Source of the DNA: Oceanisphaera psychrotolerans
Lineage (GTDB): Bacteria > Pseudomonadota > Gammaproteobacteria > Enterobacterales > Aeromonadaceae
DNA length: 64,000 nucleotides
Assembly: GCF_001870485.1 (NCBI RefSeq)
Contig: NZ_MDKE01000002.1
Coordinates: 1-64,000, forward strand
Direction: 5' to 3'
Position numbers and translations under genes: made by a program. The notes beneath the pieces were generated by a model. That model did no database searches. It saw nothing but the letters and a program-made list of their open reading frames with translations, and was not told the DNA's origin. Below are positions 18,210 through 28,160 of the stretch, one piece after another (position 1 is the stretch's first letter; each line of letters begins with the position of its first letter).

Positions 18210-20722
18210 TTGCACGCGAATTTTCACCGTCTCGCCGAGCGATGTGATCAGTTTAACCAGCAGAAACAGGCTCGCGCCCTGGCGGTGATGAGCCGTTACG
18301 GGCAGCAGGTGTTTCAGTTGCTGCCGGTGCTGCTGCACTACCATCACCCTCTGTTACCCGGCTACCTGCCCGGTGACGTGCCTGCGGGTGTATGCCACTT
18401 CCAGCCCAACTCACGTCAGCAGCAGTTTATCGACGAGCTGTGCCAGGCCGCCAATGGTCACCAGGGTCTGGAGCAGGGCCAGAACGAAATATTCGGTATC
18501 TACTCCATGGGCAGTACCTCATCCATCGGCCAGTGTCGGCATTCGGATTTGGATGTGTGGGTGTGCTATTCCCATCGCATGGCGCCGGAGCGGGTTGCGT
18601 GGCTGCAACAGAAGTGCCTGCTGATCTCCCAGTGGGCCGAGCAGCGCCAGGTCGAGCTCAACCTGTTCCTGATCCCGGACAATAAATTTCGCACCGATAA
18701 TCAGCAGTGGGTCGAGGGCGAAAGCTGTGGCAGCGCCCAGCACCTGCTGTTACTGGACGAGTTTTATCGCAGTCATTTGCGTATCGCCGGCAAGCGGCTG
18801 GTATGGATGTGCGCGCCGGGTAAACTCGGGCCCAAATACGACCAGTTTGTCGCCGAGCACTTTGCCAACGGCACCTTGAATACCGATGAATGGCTGGATC
18901 TGGGAGGCTTTGCCCGGATTCCGGCAGAAGAATATTTTGGCTCCGCCCTGTGGCAGCTGTACAAGAGCATCGACTCGCCCTACAAGGCGGTGCTGAAAAC
19001 GGTGTTGATGGAAGCCTATTCCCATGAGTATCCCGATACCAAGTTACTCTGTCGGCATCTCAAGGGAAACTTTCATAACGCGGACCAGCTCGACGAGCGT
19101 CAGGATCACTACATCCTGATGCTGGAAAAGGTGACCGGTTATCTCCGGTCCATCGGCGATGACAAACGACTCGATCTGGTGCGGCGCTGTTTTTATCTGA
19201 AGGTGTCGGAAGGGCTGGACCTGGCTTCCGACAACGACGACCAACACGGTTGGCGTAGCGAGCAGATCCTGCGTCTGGTCTCGACCTGGGGCTGGTCCGC
19301 CGACAAGCTGGCCCGGCTGGATGACAGAGCCAACTGGAAGGTGGAGGAGGTCAGGGCGGCCTACGGCGAGTTGCTGGAAGCCTGATGCAGAGCTATCGCA
19401 ATCTTATCCAGTTTGCCCGGCGCAATAACATCACCGAGTCCATCAACCCGGAAGACATCGGCATTCTGTCGCGCAAGCTCTATGCTGCCTTCGAAAACCT
19501 GCCGGGCAAGGTACAGCTGATCAACCTCAAGATAGCGCCGGATCTGAGTGAGCCGGACATCAGCCTGGTACAGGTGCCGGAAGGCCGGCTCAACAAGGCC
19601 GGCTGGTACCTGTACAAGCATGCGCTGACACCGGCCGATATCATCGGTCGCAGCCCGCTTGAGTACAGCGGTTATGTGGGCAAACTGGTCGCCTGGGCCC
19701 ATTTTAACGGTTTGCTGGTGACGGATACCCAACTGCATCTGTTTAATCAGAATACCGATGCCAGCTTGGAGAACTTGCAGGAATACTGCGGCGATCTGGC
19801 GCGACTCTTCCCGGTCAGAGCCCCCTCGCCCAGCAATTTGGCCCTGAGCCGGCCCTGTGAGGTGCGCCAGCTCGGCATCTTCCTCAACCTGGAACAGGAT
19901 CCCACGACCCGCTGGCGCAACACGCCCATCGAATTCAGCGCCCGGGCCAGCGATCCCCTCAGTTTTGGCCAGCAGCAGGAAAGTCTGGTGGGCTCGGTGG
20001 ACCTGCTTTACCGCAATTCCTGGGACGAAATCCGCACCCTGCATTTTAACGGCCCCACGGCGGTAGTGGACGCGCTCACCACCATTCTCGGCAAGATGCA
20101 CCAGGGGGCCCATGCCCCGCAAAGCCTGGACGTGTTCTGTTACAGCCTGAATTTCCGCAGCCTGATCCGCACGCGTTTCGAACAGCTGGTCAGGGAGTGC
20201 ATCGGCCTGCGGCTGGCTCGGGATCAGGGCAGTACCGTCAAGACCCTGCTGTTGGGCACCGATAAATACAGTTTCTTCTTCGAGCGGCGCGGGGTCAGCG
20301 TGCAAAAAATGGAAGCCTCGGTGGGCGAGCAGCTTTCCCGGCAGACGGCAGCCCATCAGGCGCCGCGCCTGGCTCAGCAGAAGGGCAAGCCGGTGCCCGA
20401 GGTGGTGGACGCCTATGCCAGTGAAGGGCTGATGCAGTTTTTCTTCGAAGACAGCGGCGAGGATTACAATCTCTATATTCTCGACGAGGCCAACCGCATC
20501 GAAGTTTACCGGCAGGTGTCCGGCAGCAAGGACGAGCTGGTACAGAGTATCAACCGGTTCTATACCTCCAATCAGCAGGTGGCAGGGAAGAGCCATTTTG
20601 CCAACTTCAATCTGCCCCAGTATTACGATATCGAGGCTGAGGACGGGCAACAGCGCGTGCTGCCCTACAGAACCGTCAAGGAAGACCGGGACGATCCCCG
20701 GCATTCCCTGAGCCAGCGTTAG
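18210..20722 (+). pseudogene. cyaA: Adenylate cyclase class I, split in two by a one-base deletion
   Basis: CyaA makes cAMP from ATP. The first part (18210-19385, 391 aa) holds the catalytic domain, with [36 protein letters not shown] (nucleotidyltransferase GS...DxD) and [16 protein letters not shown]. The second (19385-20722, 445 aa) begins [15 protein letters not shown] and holds the regulatory half. E. coli reads [14 protein letters not shown] here; this sequence reads GELLEA-stop then MQSYRNLI, which one extra C at GAAGCC-TG (19378-19384) would repair to 837 aa (E. coli 848). The UUG start at 18210, with AAAGG upstream, equals the known poor UUG start of E. coli cyaA. Either an error or a real split cyclase. 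Confidence 0.9.
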
Positions 20723-21030
20723 AGCGCGAGCTCGGTGTCACCCTGGCGTTGTGCCTGCAGGCTGAGCCAGCTCAGCAGCTCATGGCCCTGGCGGTTGTCG
20801 ATCCATTTACCCTCCTTGAGGGCGAAGTGGTGGCCGTTTTCCCGGGTGGCCAGCCAGATCTGATGCAGTGGCTCCTGGCGGTTGATCACGAACTTGATGC
20901 CGTTCTCGAAAGTCAGCGTCATGACGCCACCGATGGTTTCGCAGTCGATATCGACCCCGCTCCGATCGATACTCTCTTCAATATGCTGGTAAATGGCATC
21001 CGCCAAGGCATGGAATTCACTGTCTTTCAT
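20719..21030 (-). CDS. cyaY: Iron-sulfur cluster assembly regulator CyaY (frataxin)
   Basis: A 103-aa bacterial frataxin (E. coli 106 aa). It binds iron and IscS and tunes Fe-S cluster synthesis. The acidic first helix ([22 protein letters not shown]) is the iron-binding ridge, followed by the beta sheet with [29 protein letters not shown]. It converges on cyaA with a 4-base overlap, the usual enterobacterial arrangement. Start at 21030 has AAGCGGG upstream. Confidence 0.95.
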   Translation of the reverse strand: MKDSEFHALADAIYQHIEESIDRSGVDIDCETIGGVMTLTFENGIKFVINRQEPLHQIWLATRENGHHFALKEGKWIDNRQGHELLSWLSLQAQRQGDTELAL

Positions 21031-21102
21031 CGCCCGCTTCCTATTGCTTTTGAGAATGTGAATGCGATTATAAGAGCCTGGAACCATATTCACAGTCATC
21101 CG

Positions 21103-21225
21103 ATGAACAAATTCAAGCTGACCGCACTGGTTGTCCTATGCCTGAGTATGGCGGGATGTGGCCTCAAGGGGCCGCTGACCCTGCCCGCCGCCGAGCAGGA
21201 ACAACCCCGGGTTGAGCAGTCGTAA
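21103..21225 (+). CDS. lptM: LPS-assembly small lipoprotein LptM (YifL)
   Basis: A 40-aa lipoprotein with a short signal peptide and lipobox LSMAGC; the acylated Cys is residue 19. The GLKGPLTLP stretch after the Cys is the hallmark of LptM/YifL, which assists LptD oxidation and folding at the outer membrane. It diverges from cyaY and precedes lysA by 11 bases, the usual position. Confidence 0.92.
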   Translation: MNKFKLTALVVLCLSMAGCGLKGPLTLPAAEQEQPRVEQS

Positions 21226-21236
21226 AGGAAAATATC

Positions 21237-22493
21237 TTGGATTATTTTAATTATCAGGACGATGGCCGCCTTTACGGCGAAGCCTGCGATCTTCGTCGTC
21301 TGGCCGAGGAACACGGCACCCCGCTCTATGTTTATTCCCGTGCCACCCTGGAACGCCACTGGCGGGCCTTCGATCAGGCCGCCGGTGAGGTCAATCACCT
21401 GATTTGCTACGCGGTGAAGGCCAACTCCAACCTGGCGGTACTGAACGTACTGGCCCGGCTGGGCTCGGGCTTCGACATCGTGTCCAAAGGCGAGCTGAGC
21501 CGGGTCATTGCCGCCGGTGGCGATCCTGGCAAGGTGGTGTTTTCCGGCGTTGGCAAACGAGTCGATGAAATCCGTTTTGCGCTGGAGCAGAACATTTTCT
21601 GCTTCAACGTGGAGTCGGTGGCCGAGCTGGCTCGCATCAACCAGGTGGCGGGCAGCATGGGTCGCAAGGCGCCGATCTCCATTCGGGTCAACCCGGATAT
21701 CGATGCCGGTACCCATCCCTACATCTCCACCGGGCTGAAGGAAAACAAGTTCGGCATTCCCATCGATCAGGCCCGGGATATCTATCGTCAGGCGGCGGCC
21801 ATGGAACACCTCGAGATCAACGGGGTGGATTGCCATATCGGCTCCCAGCTGACCGAGCTGTCTCCCTTCCTGGAAGCGGTGGACAAGCTGCTGGCGCTGA
21901 TTGATGAACTGGCCGAAGACGGTATTCATATCCATCATCTGGACGTGGGCGGTGGCCTGGGTGTGCGTTACGATCAGGAATCTCCCCCCGAGCCCAGCCG
22001 TTATGCCGAGCAGCTCAAGGCGCGGTTGCAGGATCGCAACCTGACCCTGGTGTTCGAACCGGGGCGGGCCATTGCCGCCAATGCCGGCGTGCTGCTGACC
22101 CGGGTAGAGCACCTGAAGCCCGGTGAAGCCAAGAACTTTGCCATCGTCGATGCGGCCATGAACGACCTGATCCGCCCGGCCCTGTACAGCGCTTGGCAGG
22201 CCATTATTCCACTGGATAAAACCCTCGAGCGCCCGGCTGCCGTGTATGACGTGGTGGGTCCGGTGTGTGAAACCGGCGACTTTATCGGCAAGGACCGGGA
22301 GCTTGCGATCACCGAAGGTGATCTGCTGGCGGTACGCTCCGCCGGTGCCTATGGCTTCGTGATGGCGTCCAACTACAACAGCCGCCCGCGGGCCGCCGAA
22401 GTCATGGTGGACGGAGATCAGGCCGTGGTGGTGCGCGAGCGCGAGCAACTGGCCGATTTGTGGCGGGGCGAAAGCCTGTTGCCCGAGTCTTAA
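21237..22493 (+). CDS. lysA: Diaminopimelate decarboxylase
   Basis: LysA decarboxylates meso-diaminopimelate to lysine. The 418-aa fold-type III PLP enzyme has its PLP lysine at 61 (ICYAVKANSN), GSGFDIVSKGEL, the HIGSQLTEL and GGGLGVRY loops, EPGRAIAANAG, and the second-subunit motif GPVCETGDFIGKDR with the catalytic Cys. It starts with TTG at 21237, preceded by TAAAGGAA. It lies between lptM and dapF, so the last two steps of DAP/lysine metabolism sit together. Confidence 0.95.
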   Translation: MDYFNYQDDGRLYGEACDLRRLAEEHGTPLYVYSRATLERHWRAFDQAAGEVNHLICYAVKANSNLAVLNVLARLGSGFDIVSKGELSRVIAAGGDPGKVVFSGVGKRVDEIRFALEQNIFCFNVESVAELARINQVAGSMGRKAPISIRVNPDIDAGTHPYISTGLKENKFGIPIDQARDIYRQAAAMEHLEINGVDCHIGSQLTELSPFLEAVDKLLALIDELAEDGIHIHHLDVGGGLGVRYDQESPPEPSRYAEQLKARLQDRNLTLVFEPGRAIAANAGVLLTRVEHLKPGEAKNFAIVDAAMNDLIRPALYSAWQAIIPLDKTLERPAAVYDVVGPVCETGDFIGKDRELAITEGDLLAVRSAGAYGFVMASNYNSRPRAAEVMVDGDQAVVVREREQLADLWRGESLLPES

Positions 22494-22502
22494 GGGGTTA
22501 AC

Positions 22503-23329
22503 GTGATCCAGTTTTCCAAAATGCAGGGGCTCGGCAACGACTTTATGGTGGTCGATGGCGTCACCCAGAAGGTATTTTTCAATCCCGAGGTGATCCGGCA
22601 ACTGGCCGACCGTCATTTTGGTATCGGCTTCGACCAGCTGCTGCTGGTCGAGCCGCCCTATGATCCCGACCTCGACTTTCACTATCGCATCTTCAATGCC
22701 GACGGCTCGGAGGTGGAGCAGTGCGGCAACGGTGCCCGCTGTTTCGCCCGTTTCGTGCGGCTGAAGGGGCTGACCCATAAAGACCGGATCAGCGTCAGCA
22801 CCCAGAAAGGCAACATAGTGCTGCAGCTCGAAAAGGATAATCAGGTCACGGTCAACATGGGCGTGCCCGAATTTGATCCGGCCAAGATCCCGTTCAAGGC
22901 CCAGAAGGCAGAGAAAACCTATCTGGTCCGGGCCGAGCAACAGACGGTGCTGTGTGGTGCCGTGTCCATGGGCAACCCGCACTGCGTGCTGGAAGTGGAT
23001 GACATCGACACCGATCTGGTCGCCACCCTGGGACCCGAGCTGGAAAATCACGAGCGGTTTCCGGCCCGGGTCAACGTTGGCTTTATGCAGGTTATCAATG
23101 CCCGCGAGATCAAGCTGCGGGTGCATGAGCGCGGTGCCGGAGAAACCCTGCCTGCGGCACCGGTGCCTGTGCGGCGGCGGTGATGGGCATGAGCTGGGGC
23201 AAGCTGGCGGATCGGGTACAGGTGAATCTGCCCGGCGGCAGCTTGACCATCGCCTGGAAGGGGCCGGGCAAGCCGGTGTACATGACCGGTGCGGCGGAGC
23301 ATGTGTTTGACGGGCAGATCAACCTATGA
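22503..23329 (+). pseudogene. dapF: Diaminopimelate epimerase, frameshifted near the second catalytic cysteine
   Basis: DapF interconverts LL- and meso-DAP for lysine and peptidoglycan. The GTG start at 22503 leads [20 protein letters not shown]; the first catalytic Cys is in [13 protein letters not shown]. The frame is lost at 23150/23151: RGAGETL should continue ACGTGACAA (second catalytic Cys) but one G is missing before CCTGCGGC, so translation ends PVPVRRR at 23183. In the other frame the protein continues [13 protein letters not shown]... to FDGQINL and a stop at 23329. Repaired, it has 275 aa (E. coli 274). Since meso-DAP is needed for the cell wall, a sequencing error is likely. Confidence 0.9.
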
Positions 23330-24009
23330 CCGACAGTACCCAGTGCGCCGAAACAGGGCTGGACGGCCGCCAGATTGCCGACTACCTGGCCGTCAACCCA
23401 AACTTTTTCACCTACCACAAAGACTTGCTGGAGCAATTGCATCTGCCTCATGAGCAGCGTGGCAGCGTGTCGCTGGTGGAGGCCAAGCTGGAACGCCAGC
23501 GCCAGCGTATTCACGAGCTGGAAGATGAAATCACCGGGCTGATGACGGTTGCCGGAGAAAACGAACGTATCTTCCGGGTCTATATGGATCTGCTGCCGCG
23601 GCTGTTCGAATGCGCCAGCCCGGGCGAGCTGGAACTGTGCATGCGCCGCACCTTTCAGGAACAGTTGCGGGTGTCCGCGGTGCGGCTGGTACTGGATCCG
23701 CGTCGCTATCCGGTGGCGCAGAGCCCGGCCGGCGAGCAGCTGGAGCGACTGTACCGGGAGCGGATGTCGAGCGAGGACGTGTACCTTGGTCGGCTCGGTA
23801 AGGATGAGAAGCAGCGTCTGTTTCAGGGCGCCATGGTGAATTCCTGTGCCCTGATCCGTCTGGGCACTCGCGGTGAAATGGGGCTGCTGGCGTTTGGCAG
23901 TGCCGACAGCAGCCATTATCGCTCGGGCATGGATACCCTGCTGCTCCGCCAGCTGGCCGATATGCTGGCGGTGTTGTTACCGAAACTGGTGACCGATGAC
24001 GGCCGCTGA
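23326..24009 (+). CDS. DUF484 family protein (YigA-like)
   Basis: A 227-aa cytoplasmic protein with a helical, coiled-coil N-terminus ([42 protein letters not shown]) and a GAF-like domain from about residue 85 that ends [24 protein letters not shown]. This is DUF484, E. coli YigA (235 aa), always found between dapF and xerC. No function is established. It overlaps the dapF stop by ATGA and the xerC start by 14 bases. Confidence 0.9.
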   Translation: MTDSTQCAETGLDGRQIADYLAVNPNFFTYHKDLLEQLHLPHEQRGSVSLVEAKLERQRQRIHELEDEITGLMTVAGENERIFRVYMDLLPRLFECASPGELELCMRRTFQEQLRVSAVRLVLDPRRYPVAQSPAGEQLERLYRERMSSEDVYLGRLGKDEKQRLFQGAMVNSCALIRLGTRGEMGLLAFGSADSSHYRSGMDTLLLRQLADMLAVLLPKLVTDDGR

Positions 24010-24912
24010 GCTGACGCCGGCCATCACCGACTTTCTCGAATACCTGCGGGTAGAGCGCCAGCTCAGCGTGCATACCCGCGACGGCTATGGCCGTCACCTC
24101 AACGCCATGGTCGACCAGCTGGCCGCATTGTCGCTCGCCAGCTGGTCGGCGCTCACGGTCAGTCATGTGCGGGGGCTGGCCACCCGCATGCATAAAGGCG
24201 GGCTGTCGGCCCGCACCATCGCCACCAAACTCAGCGCCCTGCGCAGTTTCTGCGACTGGCTTATCCTGCAGGGTGAACTGTCCGCGAATCCCGCCCGGGG
24301 CGTCAGTGCGCCCAAGCAGGGCCGACCTCTGCCCAAGAACCTGGACGTGGACGAACTGCATCAGTTGATGAATATCGACGAGTCCGATCCGCTGGCGGTG
24401 CGTGATCGCGCCATCATGGAGCTGATGTATTCTTCCGCCTGCGGCTGGCCGAACTGGTGAACCTGAACCTGGGAGACATCCAGTTTGACGAGCGTCAGGT
24501 AAGGGTCATCGGCAAGGGCAACAAGGAGCGTATTCTGCCGGTGGGTCGCATGGCGTTGGAGTGGCTGGGCAAGTGGCTCAAGGTACGGGGGACGCTGGCC
24601 GGCCCGGATGAACCGGCGTTGTTTGTCAGCAAGCAACAGCGGCGCATCAGCCATCGCAGCGTGCAGCTGCGGCTGGCCCAGTGGGGCGGCAGGCAGGCGC
24701 TGTCGAGCCATATTCATCCGCACAAGCTGCGCCACTCCTTTGCCACTCACATGCTGGAGTCGAGCGGCGACCTGCGCGCGGTGCAGGAGCTGCTGGGCCA
24801 TGCGGATCTGGCCACCACCCAGATCTATACCCATCTGGATTTTCAGCATCTGGCCAAGGCCTATGATCAGGCCCACCCCAGAGCCAAACGCAGCAAGGAT
24901 GAAGACGTCTGA
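23996..24912 (+). pseudogene. xerC: Tyrosine recombinase XerC, frameshifted at the first catalytic arginine
   Basis: XerC with XerD resolves chromosome dimers at dif. The N-terminal SAM-like DNA-binding domain (23996 on) reads normally to IMELMYSS. There, one G is missing (24437/24438): SSGLRLAEL, with the first catalytic Arg, becomes SSACGWPNW-stop at 24460. The second frame continues [11 protein letters not shown]... with [26 protein letters not shown] (catalytic Tyr) to 24912. Repaired, it has 305 aa (E. coli 298). The local context CCTGCGGC is the same as at the dapF break. Error or mutation; function would be lost as written. Confidence 0.9.
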
Positions 24913-24974
24913 CGTCTGGGTGTTCAGGGGCGAAGGGCGGACAAAGGGCCCGCTCCGCCGACACGGCCCGATCA

Positions 24975-25086
24975 AAGAGGTAACAGGGCTGCCTCCTCCG
25001 ACACGCTACAAGTACATCCCTGTAAGCTCGCACATGCCATCCATGGCATGTGACGGTCGGCAGAGGCAATCCCTGTTACCTCTCTT
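24975..25086. repeat. Long imperfect palindromic intergenic element
   Basis: Between xerC and yigB. Outer arms AGAGGTAACAGGG (24976-24988) and CCCTGTTACCTCT (25071-25083) match perfectly over 13 bp. Next arms GCCTCCTCCGAC and GTCGGCAGAGGC pair with two mismatches. The core is CACATGCCAT-CC-ATGGCATGTG (10-bp perfect, 25031-25052) with a small side hairpin TACATCCCTGTA. It can fold into one long branched cruciform. It resembles dispersed palindromic elements of marine gammaproteobacteria, but only one copy is in this window. Confidence 0.75.
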
Positions 25087-25183
25087 GCGACTGGGTGGCG
25101 CCTGTGCCACGTCAATTTGTCATATCGGTGTATCTACAACGAACCAAGTATGCTGCTGCCAGTAAAAATATAAAGGAACCCAA

Positions 25184-25891
25184 ATGCGCTTTTACAAACG
25201 ACTCACTCCCGTCAAGGTCATCAGCTTCGATCTGGACGATACCCTGTACGACAACGTGCCGGTGATAGCGGCGGCGGAAGCCTGGTTGCTGGATGCGCTC
25301 AAGCAGCATCACCCGGAGTCCACCCTGCTCGGCAAGGAAAACCTGGCGGCGATCAAGCGCCGGGTGCTGCAGGAACAACCCGAACTGAGCCACGATGTGA
25401 GCGCCTGCCGCCTGCGGGTGCTGACCGAAGGTCTGCAACAACAGGGGCTGGACGAGGCTCGGGCGGCGGCCATGGCCGAGGCGTTTTATCGGGGCTTTCT
25501 GGAGCAGCGCGGTAAAATCCGGGTGCCGGACGCGACCCACCGGGTGCTGTCGGCTCTGGGTCAGAAGTATCGGCTGACGGTGATCACCAACGGCAACCTG
25601 CCGATTGAGAGTACCGAGCTGGCGCCTTATTTCGATATCGTGCTCAGGGCCGGTACCGATGGCCGGATGAAACCGGCACCGGATATGTTTCATCGACTGG
25701 CCGAGCAGACCGGCGTCAGTCTGGAGGAGATTCTGCACATCGGTGATCACATCAACACCGACGTGGCCGGCGCCGTGCACAGCGGCTGTCAGGCGGTGTG
25801 GCTCAACGACAATGGCCGGACCGAAGCGGATCTGCACTGTTTGCCTCATGTCGCCCTCGAGCGGTTGGAGCAAATGCTGGAGCTGTTATAA
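25184..25891 (+). CDS. yigB: HAD-IA hydrolase YigB (FMN phosphatase type)
   Basis: A 235-aa haloacid-dehalogenase superfamily phosphatase (E. coli YigB 238 aa, which hydrolyses FMN in riboflavin metabolism). Motif I is FDLDDTLYDN (nucleophile Asp near residue 16), motif II TNGNL, motif III lysine in GRMKPAPDMF, motif IV HIGDHINTDVAGA. The ATG at 25184 follows AAAGGAACCCAA. Placement between xerC and uvrD is conserved. Confidence 0.92.
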   Translation: MRFYKRLTPVKVISFDLDDTLYDNVPVIAAAEAWLLDALKQHHPESTLLGKENLAAIKRRVLQEQPELSHDVSACRLRVLTEGLQQQGLDEARAAAMAEAFYRGFLEQRGKIRVPDATHRVLSALGQKYRLTVITNGNLPIESTELAPYFDIVLRAGTDGRMKPAPDMFHRLAEQTGVSLEEILHIGDHINTDVAGAVHSGCQAVWLNDNGRTEADLHCLPHVALERLEQMLELL

Positions 25892-25926
25892 TCGCCGCCA
25901 TACTGTAAATATTCCCAGGAGTTGTA

Positions 25927-28095
25927 ATGGATGTATCCAGCCTGCTTGACGGCATGAACGACAAGCAACGGGAGGCGGTCGCCGCTCCTGCCCAGAACAT
26001 GCTGGTGCTGGCCGGTGCCGGCAGTGGCAAGACCCGGGTGCTGGTGCATCGCATTGCCTGGCTGATGCAGGTGGAACAGGTGCCGGCGTCGGCCATTCTG
26101 GCGGTGACCTTTACCAACAAGGCGGCGGCGGAAATGCGTGGCCGGGTCGAGCAGTTGCTCGGTGGCCGGCTATTCGGGCTCTGGCTCGGCACCTTCCACG
26201 GCCTGGCGCACCGGCTGCTGCGGGCCCATCACCTGGATGCCAATCTGCCTCAGGACTTCCAGATCCTCGACTCGGACGATCAATTGCGGCTGCTGCGCCG
26301 CATCCTCAAGGGCATGAACCTGGATGAAAAACAGTGGCCGCCACGACAGGCCGCCGGTTTCATCAACGCCCGCAAGGACGAAGGTCTGCGCCCCAAAGAC
26401 ATTCAGGTACTCAACGATCCGTTGCAAAAAACCTACCAGCGCATCTATCAGGTATATCAGGACACCTGTGACCGGGCCGGACTGGTGGACTTCGCCGAGC
26501 TGCTGCTGCGTGCCCACGAGCTGTGGCTGTATAAACCCCATATTCTGGCCCACTATCAGGACCGATTCCGCCATATTCTGGTGGACGAATTTCAGGATAC
26601 CAACAGCATCCAGTACGCCTGGTTGCAGATGCTGGCGGGCCAGCAGGCCCGGGTGATGATAGTGGGCGACGACGACCAGTCCATCTACGGCTGGCGCGGC
26701 GCCCGGGTCGAGAATATCGCCCGCTTCCTGCGCGATTTCCCCGGTGCCGACACCATTCGTCTGGAGCAGAACTACCGTTCCAGCGGTACCATCCTCAAGG
26801 CCGCCAACACCCTGATCGCCAACAATGCCGAGCGCATGGGCAAGGAGTTGTGGACCGAGGGCAGTGAGGGCGAGCCCATCGCTCTCTATGGCGCCTTCAA
26901 CGAGGTGGACGAAGCCCGCTTCGTGGTCGAGCGCATCAAGCAGTGGCGCCAGCAGGACGGGCTGTTGAGCGAGGCGGCGATCCTGTATCGCAACAACGCC
27001 CAGTCCCGGGTGCTGGAAGAGGCGCTGATCCAGGCGCGGCTGCCCTACCGTATCTACGGCGGTCTGCGCTTCTTCGAGCGGCAGGAGATCAAGGATGCGC
27101 TCGGCTATCTGAGGCTGATCAACAACAGAGGTGACGAGGCGGCGTTCGAGCGTATCGTCAATACGCCCACCCGTGGTATCGGCGAGCGTACCCTGGGGCT
27201 GGTGCGCGAGGCGGCCCGGGATCGGCAGCTTACCCTGTGGCAGTCGGCCTGGGCGCTGGTGGAGGAAAAGGTGCTCACCGGCCGCGCCGCCTCGGCGGTG
27301 AGCCGCTTCCTGGCGTTGATCAACCAGCTGGAAGACGAAACCCGCGAGCTGCCGCTGCATGTGCAGACCGACCGGGTGATCGAGCTGTCCGGACTCAAGG
27401 CCATGTATCAGGCCGAAAAAGGCGAAAAGGCCCAGGCCCGGGTGGAAAACCTGGAAGAACTGGTCAGCGCCACCCGCCAGTTCACCCCGTCCGAAGACGA
27501 CGATATGCCGCTGTTGTCGGCCTTTCTGTCCCACGCGGCGCTGGAGGCGGGCGAGAGTCAGGCGGATCAGTTCGACGATGCGGTGCAACTGATGACGCTG
27601 CACTCGGCCAAGGGCCTGGAATTTCCGCTGGTGTTCATGGTGGGAGTGGAAGAGGGCATGTTCCCCAGCCAGCAGTCGGCGGAAGAAAGCCAGCGGCTGG
27701 AAGAGGAGCGCCGCCTGGCCTACGTGGGCATGACCCGGGCCATGAGCAAGCTTTATATCAGCCACGCCGAGAGTCGCCGGCTCTATGGCCGGGAGATGTT
27801 TCACCGCCCCAGCCGTTTCATCAAGGAGCTGCCCGGCGACTGCGTGGAGGAAATCCGGCTCAAGGCCACCGTCAGCCGTGCCGTGCCCAACGGTCGCTTC
27901 AGCCAGGATCGGGTGCAGGAAACCTTCAACGAAACCGGCTTCCGCCTGGGTCAGCGGGTATCACACCCCAAATTTGGCGAGGGCATAGTGCTGAATTTCG
28001 AAGGGGCCGGCGCCCAGAGCCGGGTACAGGTCAACTTCGACGACGGCGGCAGCAAGTGGCTGGTGACCGCCTACGCCCGGCTGGAAGCCCTGTAA
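25927..28095 (+). CDS. uvrD: DNA helicase II UvrD
   Basis: UvrD is the 3'-5' superfamily 1 helicase of nucleotide excision and mismatch repair. The protein has 722 aa (E. coli 720). Visible motifs: Q-motif LNDKQREAV (here MNDKQREAVAA), Walker A AGAGSGKTRVL, TFTNKAAAEMR, Walker B LVDEFQDTN, GDDDQSIYGWRGA, EQNYRSSGTIL, MTLHSAKGLEF, VGMTRAM, and the C-terminal RVSHPKFGEGIVLNFEG Tudor-like segment that contacts RNA polymerase. Start ATG at 25927 with CAGGAG upstream. A GCGGGAG / CTCCCGC dyad (28112-28146) lies between it and the convergent lysE-type gene. Confidence 0.97.
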   Translation: MDVSSLLDGMNDKQREAVAAPAQNMLVLAGAGSGKTRVLVHRIAWLMQVEQVPASAILAVTFTNKAAAEMRGRVEQLLGGRLFGLWLGTFHGLAHRLLRAHHLDANLPQDFQILDSDDQLRLLRRILKGMNLDEKQWPPRQAAGFINARKDEGLRPKDIQVLNDPLQKTYQRIYQVYQDTCDRAGLVDFAELLLRAHELWLYKPHILAHYQDRFRHILVDEFQDTNSIQYAWLQMLAGQQARVMIVGDDDQSIYGWRGARVENIARFLRDFPGADTIRLEQNYRSSGTILKAANTLIANNAERMGKELWTEGSEGEPIALYGAFNEVDEARFVVERIKQWRQQDGLLSEAAILYRNNAQSRVLEEALIQARLPYRIYGGLRFFERQEIKDALGYLRLINNRGDEAAFERIVNTPTRGIGERTLGLVREAARDRQLTLWQSAWALVEEKVLTGRAASAVSRFLALINQLEDETRELPLHVQTDRVIELSGLKAMYQAEKGEKAQARVENLEELVSATRQFTPSEDDDMPLLSAFLSHAALEAGESQADQFDDAVQLMTLHSAKGLEFPLVFMVGVEEGMFPSQQSAEESQRLEEERRLAYVGMTRAMSKLYISHAESRRLYGREMFHRPSRFIKELPGDCVEEIRLKATVSRAVPNGRFSQDRVQETFNETGFRLGQRVSHPKFGEGIVLNFEGAGAQSRVQVNFDDGGSKWLVTAYARLEAL

Positions 28096-28160
28096 CTCGT
28101 AGCCCTGTATGGCGGGAGTGAGGCCGATGACCCCGGTTGCTCCCGCTCCGCCCGGGGCTG

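Noticed and set aside
21096-23126. 676-codon minus-strand open frame over lysA and dapF
   Set aside because: Antisense shadow of two well-supported genes; composition typical of shadow frames.
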